The notes beneath the pieces were generated by a model. The model did no database searches, had not been told where the DNA came from, and worked only from the letters and a program-made list of their open reading frames with translations. From Hymenobacter gummosus (lineage in GTDB: Bacteria > Bacteroidota > Bacteroidia > Cytophagales > Hymenobacteraceae), in assembly GCF_003970915.1 (NCBI RefSeq), contig NZ_RXOF01000006.1, positions 1 to 64,000 on the forward strand: a stretch of DNA of 64,000 nt. The letters run 5' to 3'. Positions 31,744-40,658 of this stretch are shown piece after piece (position 1 is the stretch's first letter; each line of letters starts with the position of its first letter). The position numbers and the translations under genes were made by a program.

Positions 31744-34300
31744 GCGCAGCGGCGGGCACCGGCCGCTGGTACGCGTCCCAAAACTCCGGGCGCTCCGGCA
31801 CCTTGGTTAGCTGCTGCAGCTCCCCCGCTTCCAGCTCGGGCTGCAGTTTATGGTCGGGGTGCGGGCTGCCGGCGGGCAGGGGCGTGAGGTACTGCTCGCA
31901 GGATTTCTGGTCGTAGAACGCCGCGCCGCCCAGTACGTGGCCCTGGGTGAGGGCCTGGCCCAGGCTGCTCAGGGCGTGGTAGCGCCCGTTGGCCCCGCGC
32001 TGATACTCCACGGTATGCGTCTGCCAGCTGGCGGAGTACACCTCGTTGTAGAGCTGGGCGACGAGGCCCGGGCGGCCGTGGTATTTGCGGGCTACGGCAT
32101 TGTGCTGCACCGTATCGTACTGCCAGCGGGCCTCGTAGCGCACCACGGCGTAGTCCTGCTGCCGGATGAGCAAGGTGCCCGCGTAGCCGCTGGTCAGGTA
32201 GCTGCCGGTGGTGCGGTGGTTGGGCCGCTTAGCCTCGAAGCGCAGGCGGTAATACGTTTCGCCGCCGTGCTGCTCAATGGAGTCCAGCCGAAGCTGGTAG
32301 CGGCTCAGGGCCCGGCGCCGGAACAGCGGGGAAATGCGCACCGGGTCGGTGCTGACGGAGAAGAAGCCGTGGCCGCCCTGCATCAGCTCGTCGGAGCGCA
32401 GGGGCCGGGCCGAGCGCTGCAGCACGTGTTTCTGCTGCACCTGGTGGGTCTGCTGCGGGCCCAGCATCAGAAAGCCGCCGTCCCAGCTGCGGAAGCCCGC
32501 CGGCTCGAAAATCTGGCTGACGTACTCCACGGCGAAGCGCAGGGTATCGAAGCGGATAAGGCGGCGCCGGGTGTACAGCTGGGCCGTGTAGTCCTGGGTT
32601 TCGTAGTTGGTGGGCAGGGCCGCAATGACCTTTTTCAGAATCCGCCGCGGGTCCTGCGACTGGGCCGTGACGCGCACCGGCCCCAGGGCGTAGGCGGCCG
32701 GCGTGAGCTGCACGCGCCCCGTCACGGCCGCGGCCGGCAGCGTCACCGTTTCGTAGCCGATGCTGCTTACCTGCACCGTGGCCCCGCGGGGCACCGCCAG
32801 CTGAAACCGGCCCTGCGCATCCGCCACCGCGCCTTTGCCTTCGGCGGGCAGGGCCACGGTAGCAAACGGCACCGGCTGTCCACTGCGCCGGTCGATAATC
32901 GTTCCGCTGAGCGTTAGCACGGCGCTGCCGGCGGGGCCACGGGGGCGCAGCACGGGGCCCGGCAGCGGCCGGGCCGGCGAAGTCGGCGGGGCGGCTGGCG
33001 TGGCCGCCGGAGCGGTTTCGGGCGCGGCGGCCAGCTGTACCGGGTGCGGCGGCTGGCAGTTGCGCAGGAACAGGAAGCCGTCGACCACCTCGCTCCAGGG
33101 CCCGCTCAGCGGGCGGTACTCGAAGGCGTAGGTGGTCAGTACCCGGCCCGGCGCGTCGTGCTTCAGGCTCACGAACTGGTACTCGCCGGGGCGGCTGAGC
33201 AATTCGGCCTCCAGGCTACCGGCGGCGGGCGGCGGAATAAGCTGCTCGGGCCCCCGCCCCCCAAACCGGTGGCTGCCGCCGCCGGCCAGCGTGCCGAGCA
33301 CGTACACGGCATCGGGGCCGAGGGCGGCTTTTACGGCGCGGCCCATGGGCTGGTAGGCGCGCAGCTCGGCGTTGTCGAAGGCCTCGACGCGGTTGGCAAA
33401 ATGGGGCAGCGCGCCCCAGCACACCACTTTCTCCTGCGGGTGCTGCCGCAGATACCACAGCAGGTTGTCGGCCATCTGGGCGTCGCGGGGGTTGCTGTCG
33501 GCGGCCCGGAAGCTGGCCGAGTCCTTGGCGGCGTTGTCGTGCTGGGCGTAGTCGTGGGCCAGGGCCTGCAGGCTGCGCAGCGTCTGCAGCCAGAAGGCAG
33601 CCCGCTCGCGCCGGGCGGCTTGGGGGCCGCCGGCTACTTTTTCCAGCAGCCGGCGCGCCTTGTTCAACTGGGCGTTGAACAAAGCCGGCTGGTGCGTGGG
33701 CGGAAAAAGGCCCATCTCGCCCATGGCGCTGATGCACTCGTCGAGGTAATCATAGCTGATGGCCTGCGCGCCTTTCTCGGGCTGCAGAAACGCTTCCAGC
33801 TCCTCCAGCAGCTCGCCCTGAAACTCACCGCTCAGCTGGTTGTCGAAGCCGGCCACGCGCAGGCCGCCGGAGCCCAGCAGCGGCTGAATGGCTTGAAACT
33901 CCTGGGTGCCCGTCCAGATCGGAAACAGGCTGCCGGCCAGGGCCTCACGCACCGGCGTGCCCGCTTCAATCAGCCGCTGGGCCTGGCCCACCTCGTAAAA
34001 GCCGCTTTCGAAAGCCACGGTGGTGAAGCCCATGCGCCGCTGCAGAAACCGCAGCAGCCGGATTTTGGCCTCGGTTACGCTGCCTTCGCCGTGCGTGGGC
34101 TCGCCCAGCATCACCACCCGCGCCGCCCCGATTTCAGCTGGCAGGAACGCGAGGTCGGTGAAGTCCTCGTCGGCGGGGCTGATGCTGCGCACCGGGTGCG
34201 CGGGCAATACCCCGGCGGGCAGTTGCTGGGCGTGGCTGGCTGCGCCGAACCAGCTAAGTAGCCCCAGCACGCAGCCAAGGCAGAATAAACGACTAAACAT
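31730..34300 (-). CDS. Erythromycin-esterase-like domain fused to a carboxypeptidase-regulatory-like domain
   Basis: 856 residues from ATG 34300, which gives a signal peptide (MFSRLFCLGCVLGLLSWFGAASHA). Residues about 35-405 are an erythromycin-esterase-type domain (LGEPTHGEGSVTEAKIRLL with the catalytic His/Glu region at 65-72, then TVAFESGFYE). After a Pro/Ala linker, residues about 460-530 form a carboxypeptidase-D regulatory-like beta-sandwich (SGTIIDRRSGQPVPFATVAL), and the C-terminal 300 residues resemble DUF5686-like beta regions. Erythromycin esterases are normally about 400 residues, so this is an unusual fusion. It is unlikely to be a true macrolide resistance enzyme. Confidence 0.82.
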   Translation of the reverse strand: MFSRLFCLGCVLGLLSWFGAASHAQQLPAGVLPAHPVRSISPADEDFTDLAFLPAEIGAARVVMLGEPTHGEGSVTEAKIRLLRFLQRRMGFTTVAFESGFYEVGQAQRLIEAGTPVREALAGSLFPIWTGTQEFQAIQPLLGSGGLRVAGFDNQLSGEFQGELLEELEAFLQPEKGAQAISYDYLDECISAMGEMGLFPPTHQPALFNAQLNKARRLLEKVAGGPQAARRERAAFWLQTLRSLQALAHDYAQHDNAAKDSASFRAADSNPRDAQMADNLLWYLRQHPQEKVVCWGALPHFANRVEAFDNAELRAYQPMGRAVKAALGPDAVYVLGTLAGGGSHRFGGRGPEQLIPPPAAGSLEAELLSRPGEYQFVSLKHDAPGRVLTTYAFEYRPLSGPWSEVVDGFLFLRNCQPPHPVQLAAAPETAPAATPAAPPTSPARPLPGPVLRPRGPAGSAVLTLSGTIIDRRSGQPVPFATVALPAEGKGAVADAQGRFQLAVPRGATVQVSSIGYETVTLPAAAVTGRVQLTPAAYALGPVRVTAQSQDPRRILKKVIAALPTNYETQDYTAQLYTRRRLIRFDTLRFAVEYVSQIFEPAGFRSWDGGFLMLGPQQTHQVQQKHVLQRSARPLRSDELMQGGHGFFSVSTDPVRISPLFRRRALSRYQLRLDSIEQHGGETYYRLRFEAKRPNHRTTGSYLTSGYAGTLLIRQQDYAVVRYEARWQYDTVQHNAVARKYHGRPGLVAQLYNEVYSASWQTHTVEYQRGANGRYHALSSLGQALTQGHVLGGAAFYDQKSCEQYLTPLPAGSPHPDHKLQPELEAGELQQLTKVPERPEFWDAYQRPVPAAAPTTP

Positions 34301-34362
34301 AACGCGGCAAGCGGATGAAGCGGCGAAACTAAGCAGTTTGCCCGGCTTCCGCCGCCGGCCAC

Positions 34363-34400
34363 GAAAAAGCCCCGCCGACAAGGGTCGGCGGGGCTTTTTC
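34363..34400. terminator. Intrinsic terminator after the small lipoprotein gene
   Basis: AAAAAGCCCCGCCGAC and GTCGGCGGGGCTTTTT arms form a strong hairpin. It lies downstream of the 139-residue lipoprotein gene (minus strand) and upstream of the fusion gene. Confidence 0.9.
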
Positions 34401-34422
34401 GCGGGGTCTGGGTAAGCGGGGC

Positions 34423-34842
34423 TTACTCGGCTTCGAGCTGCAGCTCGGCGCCGGAGGGGCTACGCAGCGTGAGCCGGTCGTCGGTGAGCGTGACCACGTC
34501 GAAGGTGTTGGCCGTGTTGCCGTTGTCGGGCGTCAGCGTGATTTTCTTGGCGGCCTGGTCGAAGGTGTACTTACCGTTGACGGACTCCGTGGGCGAGGTC
34601 ATCACGTACTGGCCGTTGGCGAAGAAGCGCAGCTCCTCCTGTTTCTGCTCGGAGGACTGTTTGACTTTGTCGCCGCTGGCGTCTTCTTCCCGGCGGGTTT
34701 TCCACATCTTGCTTTCGGTGCCGTAGAGCATGTTTACGCCTTCCACTTTGCCTTCCTTGCTGCCGCAAGCGTAGGTAAACATGGAGAGCAGCAGCAGCAG
34801 GCTGGCCAGGTAATGCAGCGGGGTGTTGAATGTGCGTTTCAT
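34423..34842 (-). CDS. Small lipoprotein, possibly lipocalin-like
   Basis: 139 residues. The lipoprotein signal ends FTYAC (Cys26). The mature part is beta-rich (GQYVMTSPTESVNGKYTFD, ITLTPDNGNTANTFDVVTLTDDRLTLRS), the pattern of small lipocalin-like Bacteroidota lipoproteins. No ligand or partner is known. Confidence 0.75.
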   Translation of the reverse strand: MKRTFNTPLHYLASLLLLLSMFTYACGSKEGKVEGVNMLYGTESKMWKTRREEDASGDKVKQSSEQKQEELRFFANGQYVMTSPTESVNGKYTFDQAAKKITLTPDNGNTANTFDVVTLTDDRLTLRSPSGAELQLEAE

Positions 34843-35042
34843 CGTAGGGTGTCTGGAATGGAGAATGAGAAGGAGTGCGGATTACGGCGCCGCTGTTGAG
34901 CAGTTGCCGCGGCGTTTCTTACGGGCACTTGGGCAAAGGGTTAAGCCGCAACCCCGGCGGCGGTACCCGCGTAAAGCAGGGCTGATTCAACTGACCATCA
35001 GGTTTTTGAACTCTTCCCCCACACCTCAACCACGACACCACT

Positions 35043-35354
35043 ATGGGACTCTTTGATTTTCTGAGCGATAAAGGCGAGAAAAAGCCTGTTCAACCCACCC
35101 AGCCCAAGCAAACCGGCAGCGCCACCGATTTTTTCGGCAACAGCACCCAGCCGGCTGCCACCCCGGCCCAACCCGCCGCCGCCCAGGGCGAAAGCTACAC
35201 CGTGGTCAGCGGCGACTCGCTGTCCAAAATTGCCAAGCGCCACTACGGTGACGCCGCCAAGTGGCACCAGATCTACGACGCCAACAAGTCCACCATCGGC
35301 AACGACCCCGACCGCATTGAGGTCGGCCAAGTGCTGAAGCTGCCGAAAATCTAG
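35043..35354 (+). CDS. LysM-domain protein
   Basis: 103 residues. The N-terminal part (MGLFDFLSDKGEKK, then a Gln/Pro/Ala/Thr-rich linker) leads to a single LysM domain at about 50-103 (YTVVSGDSLSKIAKRHYGD...IEVGQVLKLPKI). It resembles E. coli YgaU/Kbp, which binds K+ or peptidoglycan, but lacks the BON domain. It has no signal peptide, as is usual for this family. A terminator follows at once. Confidence 0.92.
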   Translation: MGLFDFLSDKGEKKPVQPTQPKQTGSATDFFGNSTQPAATPAQPAAAQGESYTVVSGDSLSKIAKRHYGDAAKWHQIYDANKSTIGNDPDRIEVGQVLKLPKI

Positions 35355-35377
35355 GCAGCCCCGCCTCTAGCGCATCC

Positions 35378-35411
35378 AACGCCCCAGGTCCGACCCCTGG
35401 GGCGTTTTTTT
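35378..35411 (+). terminator. Terminator of the LysM gene
   Basis: AACGCCCCAGG and CCTGGGGCGTTTTTTT arms form a textbook intrinsic terminator. Confidence 0.93.
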
Positions 35412-35467
35412 ATGTCCACTACCGGCTGGCCACTTTTCAGTTGGTTTCTGAAAACTTTTTGCCGGAT

Positions 35468-35497
35468 TTGCGTTTTATGCATCCGGTACTACCTTTG
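35468..35497 (+). promoter_or_regulatory. Promoter of the methionine operon
   Basis: TTG at 35468-35470, a 19-base spacer and TACCTTTG at 35490-35497. A GC-rich stem with a T-run (35502-35529) follows directly and would lie at the 5' end of the transcript. Confidence 0.78.
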
Positions 35498-35542
35498 TAC
35501 CACCCGTGCTTCCGGTGCGGGCTTTTTTTGACGCATTTATTT

Positions 35543-35653
35543 CGAAGAGGCGAGAGACCAGGCTCCGTGACCCTCTGGCAACCACCGGCAACGCACTAGG
35601 CCGGCAGGTGCCAACTCCTGCCCCACTGCTTATTGCAGGGAGGGGACAAATAA
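35543..35653 (+). ncRNA. SAM riboswitch (SAM-I/S-box type)
   Basis: The order of conserved blocks matches the S-box class: AGAGGCGAGAGACC, GGCTCCGTGACCCTCTGGCAACC, CCGGCAAC, GGTGCCAACTCCTGCC and GACAAATAA (the second block spans about 35571-35592). It is placed between the met promoter and metY, and it is expected to shut off the operon when S-adenosylmethionine is abundant. The exact subtype (SAM-I against related variants) is not resolved. Confidence 0.88.
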
Positions 35654-35663
35654 ACCGCGTGCC

Positions 35664-35822
35664 ATGAGCCACTACCCCCCCATTTCCGGCAACCCTTCAT
35701 CAGCGCCCCTCGCCGCGCCGTCTGCTACCGCTTTGGCCGTAGCCGCCCGCGCCTGCCTGGCCGCTTTTGCGCCGTCGTCTGTTTCAGGCGCGGCCCGAAT
35801 GTGTTGTTGCTGTTGTTGGTAG
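35664..35822 (+). CDS. Poly-cysteine leader ORF (candidate cysteine-sensing attenuator)
   Basis: An ORF of 52 codons, ATG 35664 to TAG 35822, that lies between the SAM riboswitch and metY. It ends with MCCCCCW, five Cys codons in a row followed by Trp. The last seven codons form a minimal ORF of their own from ATG 35799. Poly-Cys leader peptides that stall in low cysteine are known in mycobacteria. Here the location upstream of a sulfur-assimilation gene suggests the same logic. The remainder is Ala/Pro/Ser-rich. A GC-rich stem (GCCGCC with GGCGGC, about 35878-35900) lies downstream. Whether it is translated is untested, and the TGT repeat could be chance low complexity. Confidence 0.45.
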   Translation: MSHYPPISGNPSSAPLAAPSATALAVAARACLAAFAPSSVSGAARMCCCCCW

Positions 35823-35922
35823 TGTGCCCCGCCGGCGCCTGACATAGCTGGCCCCTACCCTTTCCGTGTTTCTGCCAGCCGCCGGGCTTCCGGGCGGCGC
35901 GTGGCCTTGCCGTACCCGCTGA

Positions 35923-37419
<1,497 letters not shown>

Positions 37420-37723
37420 AAGGGAGGGAACCTGGGAAGCCGGTCCGCTGCCATGGTGCGGCTTCCCCTCCAGCTGGCGGGGCCGGGCGGTTCGTTTCGG
37501 GAGAAGACGCGCCGCCTTTGCCTTGGCCTCTTTGCGCCGGCTCCTCCCCTGCCAGGGAGGGGCCGGTAGCAAAGAAATACTGAATCCGGCTTCGAACCGG
37601 CTTCGCGGCCTGCCTGCTTGGTCGGATCTGCCCGGTGGCCTCACTCACCACGCCGGGCACCCGATTCGAGCCCGGCAGGTTCCGCAGGCCGGTTCTACGG
37701 CCGGATTCCAGCTTTTTACCCCG
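37420..37723 (+). other. Gap between metY and metX with a long inverted repeat
   Basis: There is no gene. Arms around 37582-37612 and 37676-37709 (AATCCGGCTTCGAACCGGC on the left; the right arm is a partial reverse complement) form a long imperfect hairpin. It could be an interspersed palindromic repeat or an internal regulatory RNA. The rest shows nothing recognisable. Confidence 0.4.
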
Positions 37724-38758
37724 ATGAGTACTCCTCAAACTTTCCTTTTGCCGCAGCCCCTGCCGCTGGAATGCGGCGGGCAGCTGGCCGGCGCGCAGGT
37801 GGCCTACCACACCTACGGCATGCTCAACGCCGAGGGCAGCAACGTGGTGTGGGTGTGCCACGCCCTGACGGCCAACGCCGACGTGCTGAGCTGGTGGCCC
37901 GGCCTGTTCGGCGCGGGCCATTACTACGACCCGGCCGAGTGGTTTATCGTGTGCGCCAACGTGCTAGGCTCCTGCTACGGCAGCACCGGCCCCGCCTCGC
38001 CGCTGCCGCCCCACCACCGCCCGCTGTACGCCGCCTTCCCGCGCCTGACTGTGCGCGACCTGGTGGCCGCCCACGAGCAGCTGCGCCAGCACCTGGGCCT
38101 GGCGCGGATTCACACACTCATCGGCGGCTCCTTGGGCGGGCACCAGGCCCTGGAGTGGGCCGTGCAGCTGCCCGAGCTGTTTGGGCACCTGGTGCTCATT
38201 GCCACCAGCGCCCAACACTCGCCCTGGGGCGTTGCCTTCAACGAGGCCCAGCGCCTGGCCATCATGGCCGACTGCACCTACCTGGGCGGCGGCCCCGAAG
38301 GCGGCAAGGCCGGCCTGCGCGCCGCCCGGGCCGTGGCCCTGCTCAGCTACCGCAGCTACGAAGCCTACGGCCGCAGTCAGGCCGAGCCCGAGGACGACTT
38401 GCTGCCGGCTTTTTACCGGGCCAGCTCCTACCAGCAGTACCAGGGCGACAAACTCACGGCCCGCTTCAACGCCTACAGCTACGTCACGCTCTCGCACGTG
38501 ATGGACTCGCACCACGTGGGCCGGGGGCGCGGGGGGGTGGCCGCAGCCCTGGCCAGGGTACGGGCCCGCACCCTGGTGCTCGGCATCAGCTCCGACGTGC
38601 TGTTTCCGGTGAGCGAGCAGCAGCTTCTGGCCCGACTGATTCCGGCGGCCATGTACGCCGAAATGGAGTCGGGCTACGGACACGACGGCTTCCTGATTGA
38701 AACTGCGCAGATTGCGCATTTTCTGGAGCGGTTCTACGTGCAGAGCTTCGCGCACTAG
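37724..38758 (+). CDS. metX: Homoserine O-acetyltransferase
   Basis: 344 residues from ATG 37724. The frame stays open upstream, but that extension covers the inverted repeat. The alpha/beta-hydrolase nucleophile elbow is IGGSLGGHQALEW (Ser136), the early strand has VCHALTANAD, and the catalytic His lies in SGYGHDGFLIE near residue 325. The enzyme acetylates homoserine with acetyl-CoA, feeding MetY. Metagenomic and Bacteroidota metX proteins of this length are typical. It ends the operon. Confidence 0.93.
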   Translation: MSTPQTFLLPQPLPLECGGQLAGAQVAYHTYGMLNAEGSNVVWVCHALTANADVLSWWPGLFGAGHYYDPAEWFIVCANVLGSCYGSTGPASPLPPHHRPLYAAFPRLTVRDLVAAHEQLRQHLGLARIHTLIGGSLGGHQALEWAVQLPELFGHLVLIATSAQHSPWGVAFNEAQRLAIMADCTYLGGGPEGGKAGLRAARAVALLSYRSYEAYGRSQAEPEDDLLPAFYRASSYQQYQGDKLTARFNAYSYVTLSHVMDSHHVGRGRGGVAAALARVRARTLVLGISSDVLFPVSEQQLLARLIPAAMYAEMESGYGHDGFLIETAQIAHFLERFYVQSFAH

Positions 38759-38820
38759 CCGACTTAGGCCGCCACGACCAGGCTCTCCCTGGTAAGCCGC
38801 TGGCTACTTTTCAAGCCGCT

Positions 38821-39498
38821 TTATGGCTGACGTACCAGCGTGAGCGTATCGGCGCCCTGAAGCAGTACCAGCTGCTGAGGCGAGGCAGCCAGCAGCTGAA
38901 ACAGTTTGCGAGTCCCGGCCGGGTATGGTTCGTAGGGCTGGGGCACCATCTGCACGCGAAAAGCCGTAGGGCCAGTGGGCCAGGGCCGCTGCCAGCGGAG
39001 CCAGCCGATACCGGTAATTTCGATGGTCTGCGGGGTTGTACTTGGCTGCCAGGGCAGGGCGGCGTAGCCCGCCGAATCGGTAGGAGTGGCGGCTACAATG
39101 GCGCCGGCTGCGTCGCGCACCAGCACCGTGAGGCCGGGCAGCGGCTCCGAGGTGCCGGCTGCCGCCTGGGTGCTGACGCTAAGCTGCACCTGTTGGTCGG
39201 AGGCCGCCAGTGGGCGGCTATTGGTGCGGGCGGTAGCGGTATCGGGCTGGCCGTTGAGTTGCAGCTCCAGCCGGCGGCCGCGCAAGCGGTACGTACCGCT
39301 GCCTTCCCGTCCCATGCTTATATCATCGACGTGGACCAGGTAGCGGACCCGATTAGCCGGCTGCACCACCAGTTCCCGGCTGGTGTACAGCATCACATTG
39401 GGCTTGGTTTCGAGGTAGGAGCCGGGCAGCAGCGTGCGCGGGGCGGCGCAGCTGCTGAGGCCCAGCAGAACGGGAACAATTCGGTGGAATAGGTGCAT
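38821..39498 (-). CDS. Lipoprotein of unknown function
   Basis: 225 residues. The lipoprotein signal ends GLSSC (Cys17). The region about 60-170 alternates beta strands (SGTYRLRGRRLELQLNG, LPGLTVLVRDAAGAIVAATPTDSAGYAAL), the last resembling a carboxypeptidase-regulatory-like fold. The function is unknown. It is convergent with metX and divergent from the LD-carboxypeptidase gene. Confidence 0.7.
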   Translation of the reverse strand: MHLFHRIVPVLLGLSSCAAPRTLLPGSYLETKPNVMLYTSRELVVQPANRVRYLVHVDDISMGREGSGTYRLRGRRLELQLNGQPDTATARTNSRPLAASDQQVQLSVSTQAAAGTSEPLPGLTVLVRDAAGAIVAATPTDSAGYAALPWQPSTTPQTIEITGIGWLRWQRPWPTGPTAFRVQMVPQPYEPYPAGTRKLFQLLAASPQQLVLLQGADTLTLVRQP

Positions 39499-39576
39499 TC
39501 GCTAGCGAAGATGCGTCCTCCCCAACCATTCCATACAGCAGCGGGGGAATAGTGCCATCGACTGCCCGCTTCGACG

Positions 39577-39584
39577 TAGGTTTG
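39577..39584 (+). promoter_or_regulatory. -7 element before the LD-carboxypeptidase gene
   Basis: TAGGTTTG, 22 bases before ATG 39607. No clear -33 TTG is found. Confidence 0.45.
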
Positions 39585-39606
39585 CGGCAGCCAACACCGC
39601 TTCATT

Positions 39607-40512
39607 ATGCCCACCACGCCCCCTTCCCTCCGCCCCGGCGACCAGGTTGCCATTGTGTGTACCGCCCGCAAAGTCTCGCGCGAGGAGCTGGCGCCGGCCA
39701 TCCAGATTCTGGAAAGCTGGGGCCTGCGGGTGACGCTGGGCGAGTCGGTGGCGGCGGCCTACCACCAGTTCGGCGGCGACGACGCGCTGCGGGCCCGCGA
39801 CTTTCAGCGCCAGCTCGACGACCCGGCCATCCGCGCCATTCTGGTGGCCCGCGGTGGCTACGGCACCCCGCGCATCATAGATTTGATTGACTTTTCGCGC
39901 TTCGAACAAAACCCGAAGTGGGTGGCCGGCTTCTCCGACATTACCACCCTGAACTGCCACCTGCTGCGCCTCGGCCACGAAAGCATCCACGGCGTGATGC
40001 CCTTCATCTTCGCCCAGCCCGGCGGGGCCGACGCGCTGGAAAGCCTGCGCCGGGCCCTGTTCGGGGAGGAAATCAGCTACGCGGTGGCGGCGCACCCGCT
40101 GAACCGCCCCGGCACGGCCGAGGGCGAATTGGTGGGCGGCAACCTCAGCCTGCTGCAGACGCTCAGCGGCACGCCCTCCGACGTGAGTACGGCCGGCCGC
40201 ATTCTGTTTCTGGAGGACATTGAGGAGTACCTCTACAGCGTGGACCGCATGCTGGTGCACCTGGACCGGGCCGGCAAGCTGCGCGACCTGGCCGGGCTCG
40301 TCGTGGGCCACTTCACCAATCCGCAGGACAACGCCATTCCTTTCGGACTGAGCTGCTACGAAATTATTGACCAGTACGCCGGCAAGTACCAGTTTCCGGT
40401 AGCCTACGGCTTCCCCGTGGGCCACGAGCCGGCCAACCTGGCCCTGATCTGCGGGCGCCGTGCCCGGCTCACGGTAGCGGCCGAGGGCACGCAGCTCAGC
40501 TACGCGAAGTAG
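39607..40512 (+). CDS. LD-carboxypeptidase (S66 family)
   Basis: 301 residues. The catalytic triad of S66 enzymes is visible: Ser110 in VAGFSDIT, Glu203 in FLEDIEEYLY and His273 in VGHEPANLAL. Members remove the terminal D-alanine from muropeptide tetrapeptides in the cytoplasm during peptidoglycan recycling. There is no signal peptide, as expected. Its length is normal. Confidence 0.93.
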   Translation: MPTTPPSLRPGDQVAIVCTARKVSREELAPAIQILESWGLRVTLGESVAAAYHQFGGDDALRARDFQRQLDDPAIRAILVARGGYGTPRIIDLIDFSRFEQNPKWVAGFSDITTLNCHLLRLGHESIHGVMPFIFAQPGGADALESLRRALFGEEISYAVAAHPLNRPGTAEGELVGGNLSLLQTLSGTPSDVSTAGRILFLEDIEEYLYSVDRMLVHLDRAGKLRDLAGLVVGHFTNPQDNAIPFGLSCYEIIDQYAGKYQFPVAYGFPVGHEPANLALICGRRARLTVAAEGTQLSYAK

Positions 40513-40658
40513 CCGCGGCGGGTGCCGGCAAAGCGGCCCCGGCGCTGTTCGTGTAGTTGAAGCTCCTGCTCCAGGCTTGAATACATTGATAAGCAACACG
40601 CAGGCGGCATTAAGCTGCCCTGCCTAACGCCTTTACTGGCAAGCGGTACAAGCCACCG

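Noticed and set aside
31730..34300. Macrolide resistance (Ere) gene
   Set aside because: The domain is fused to envelope-type domains, and family members of this type are mostly not resistance enzymes.
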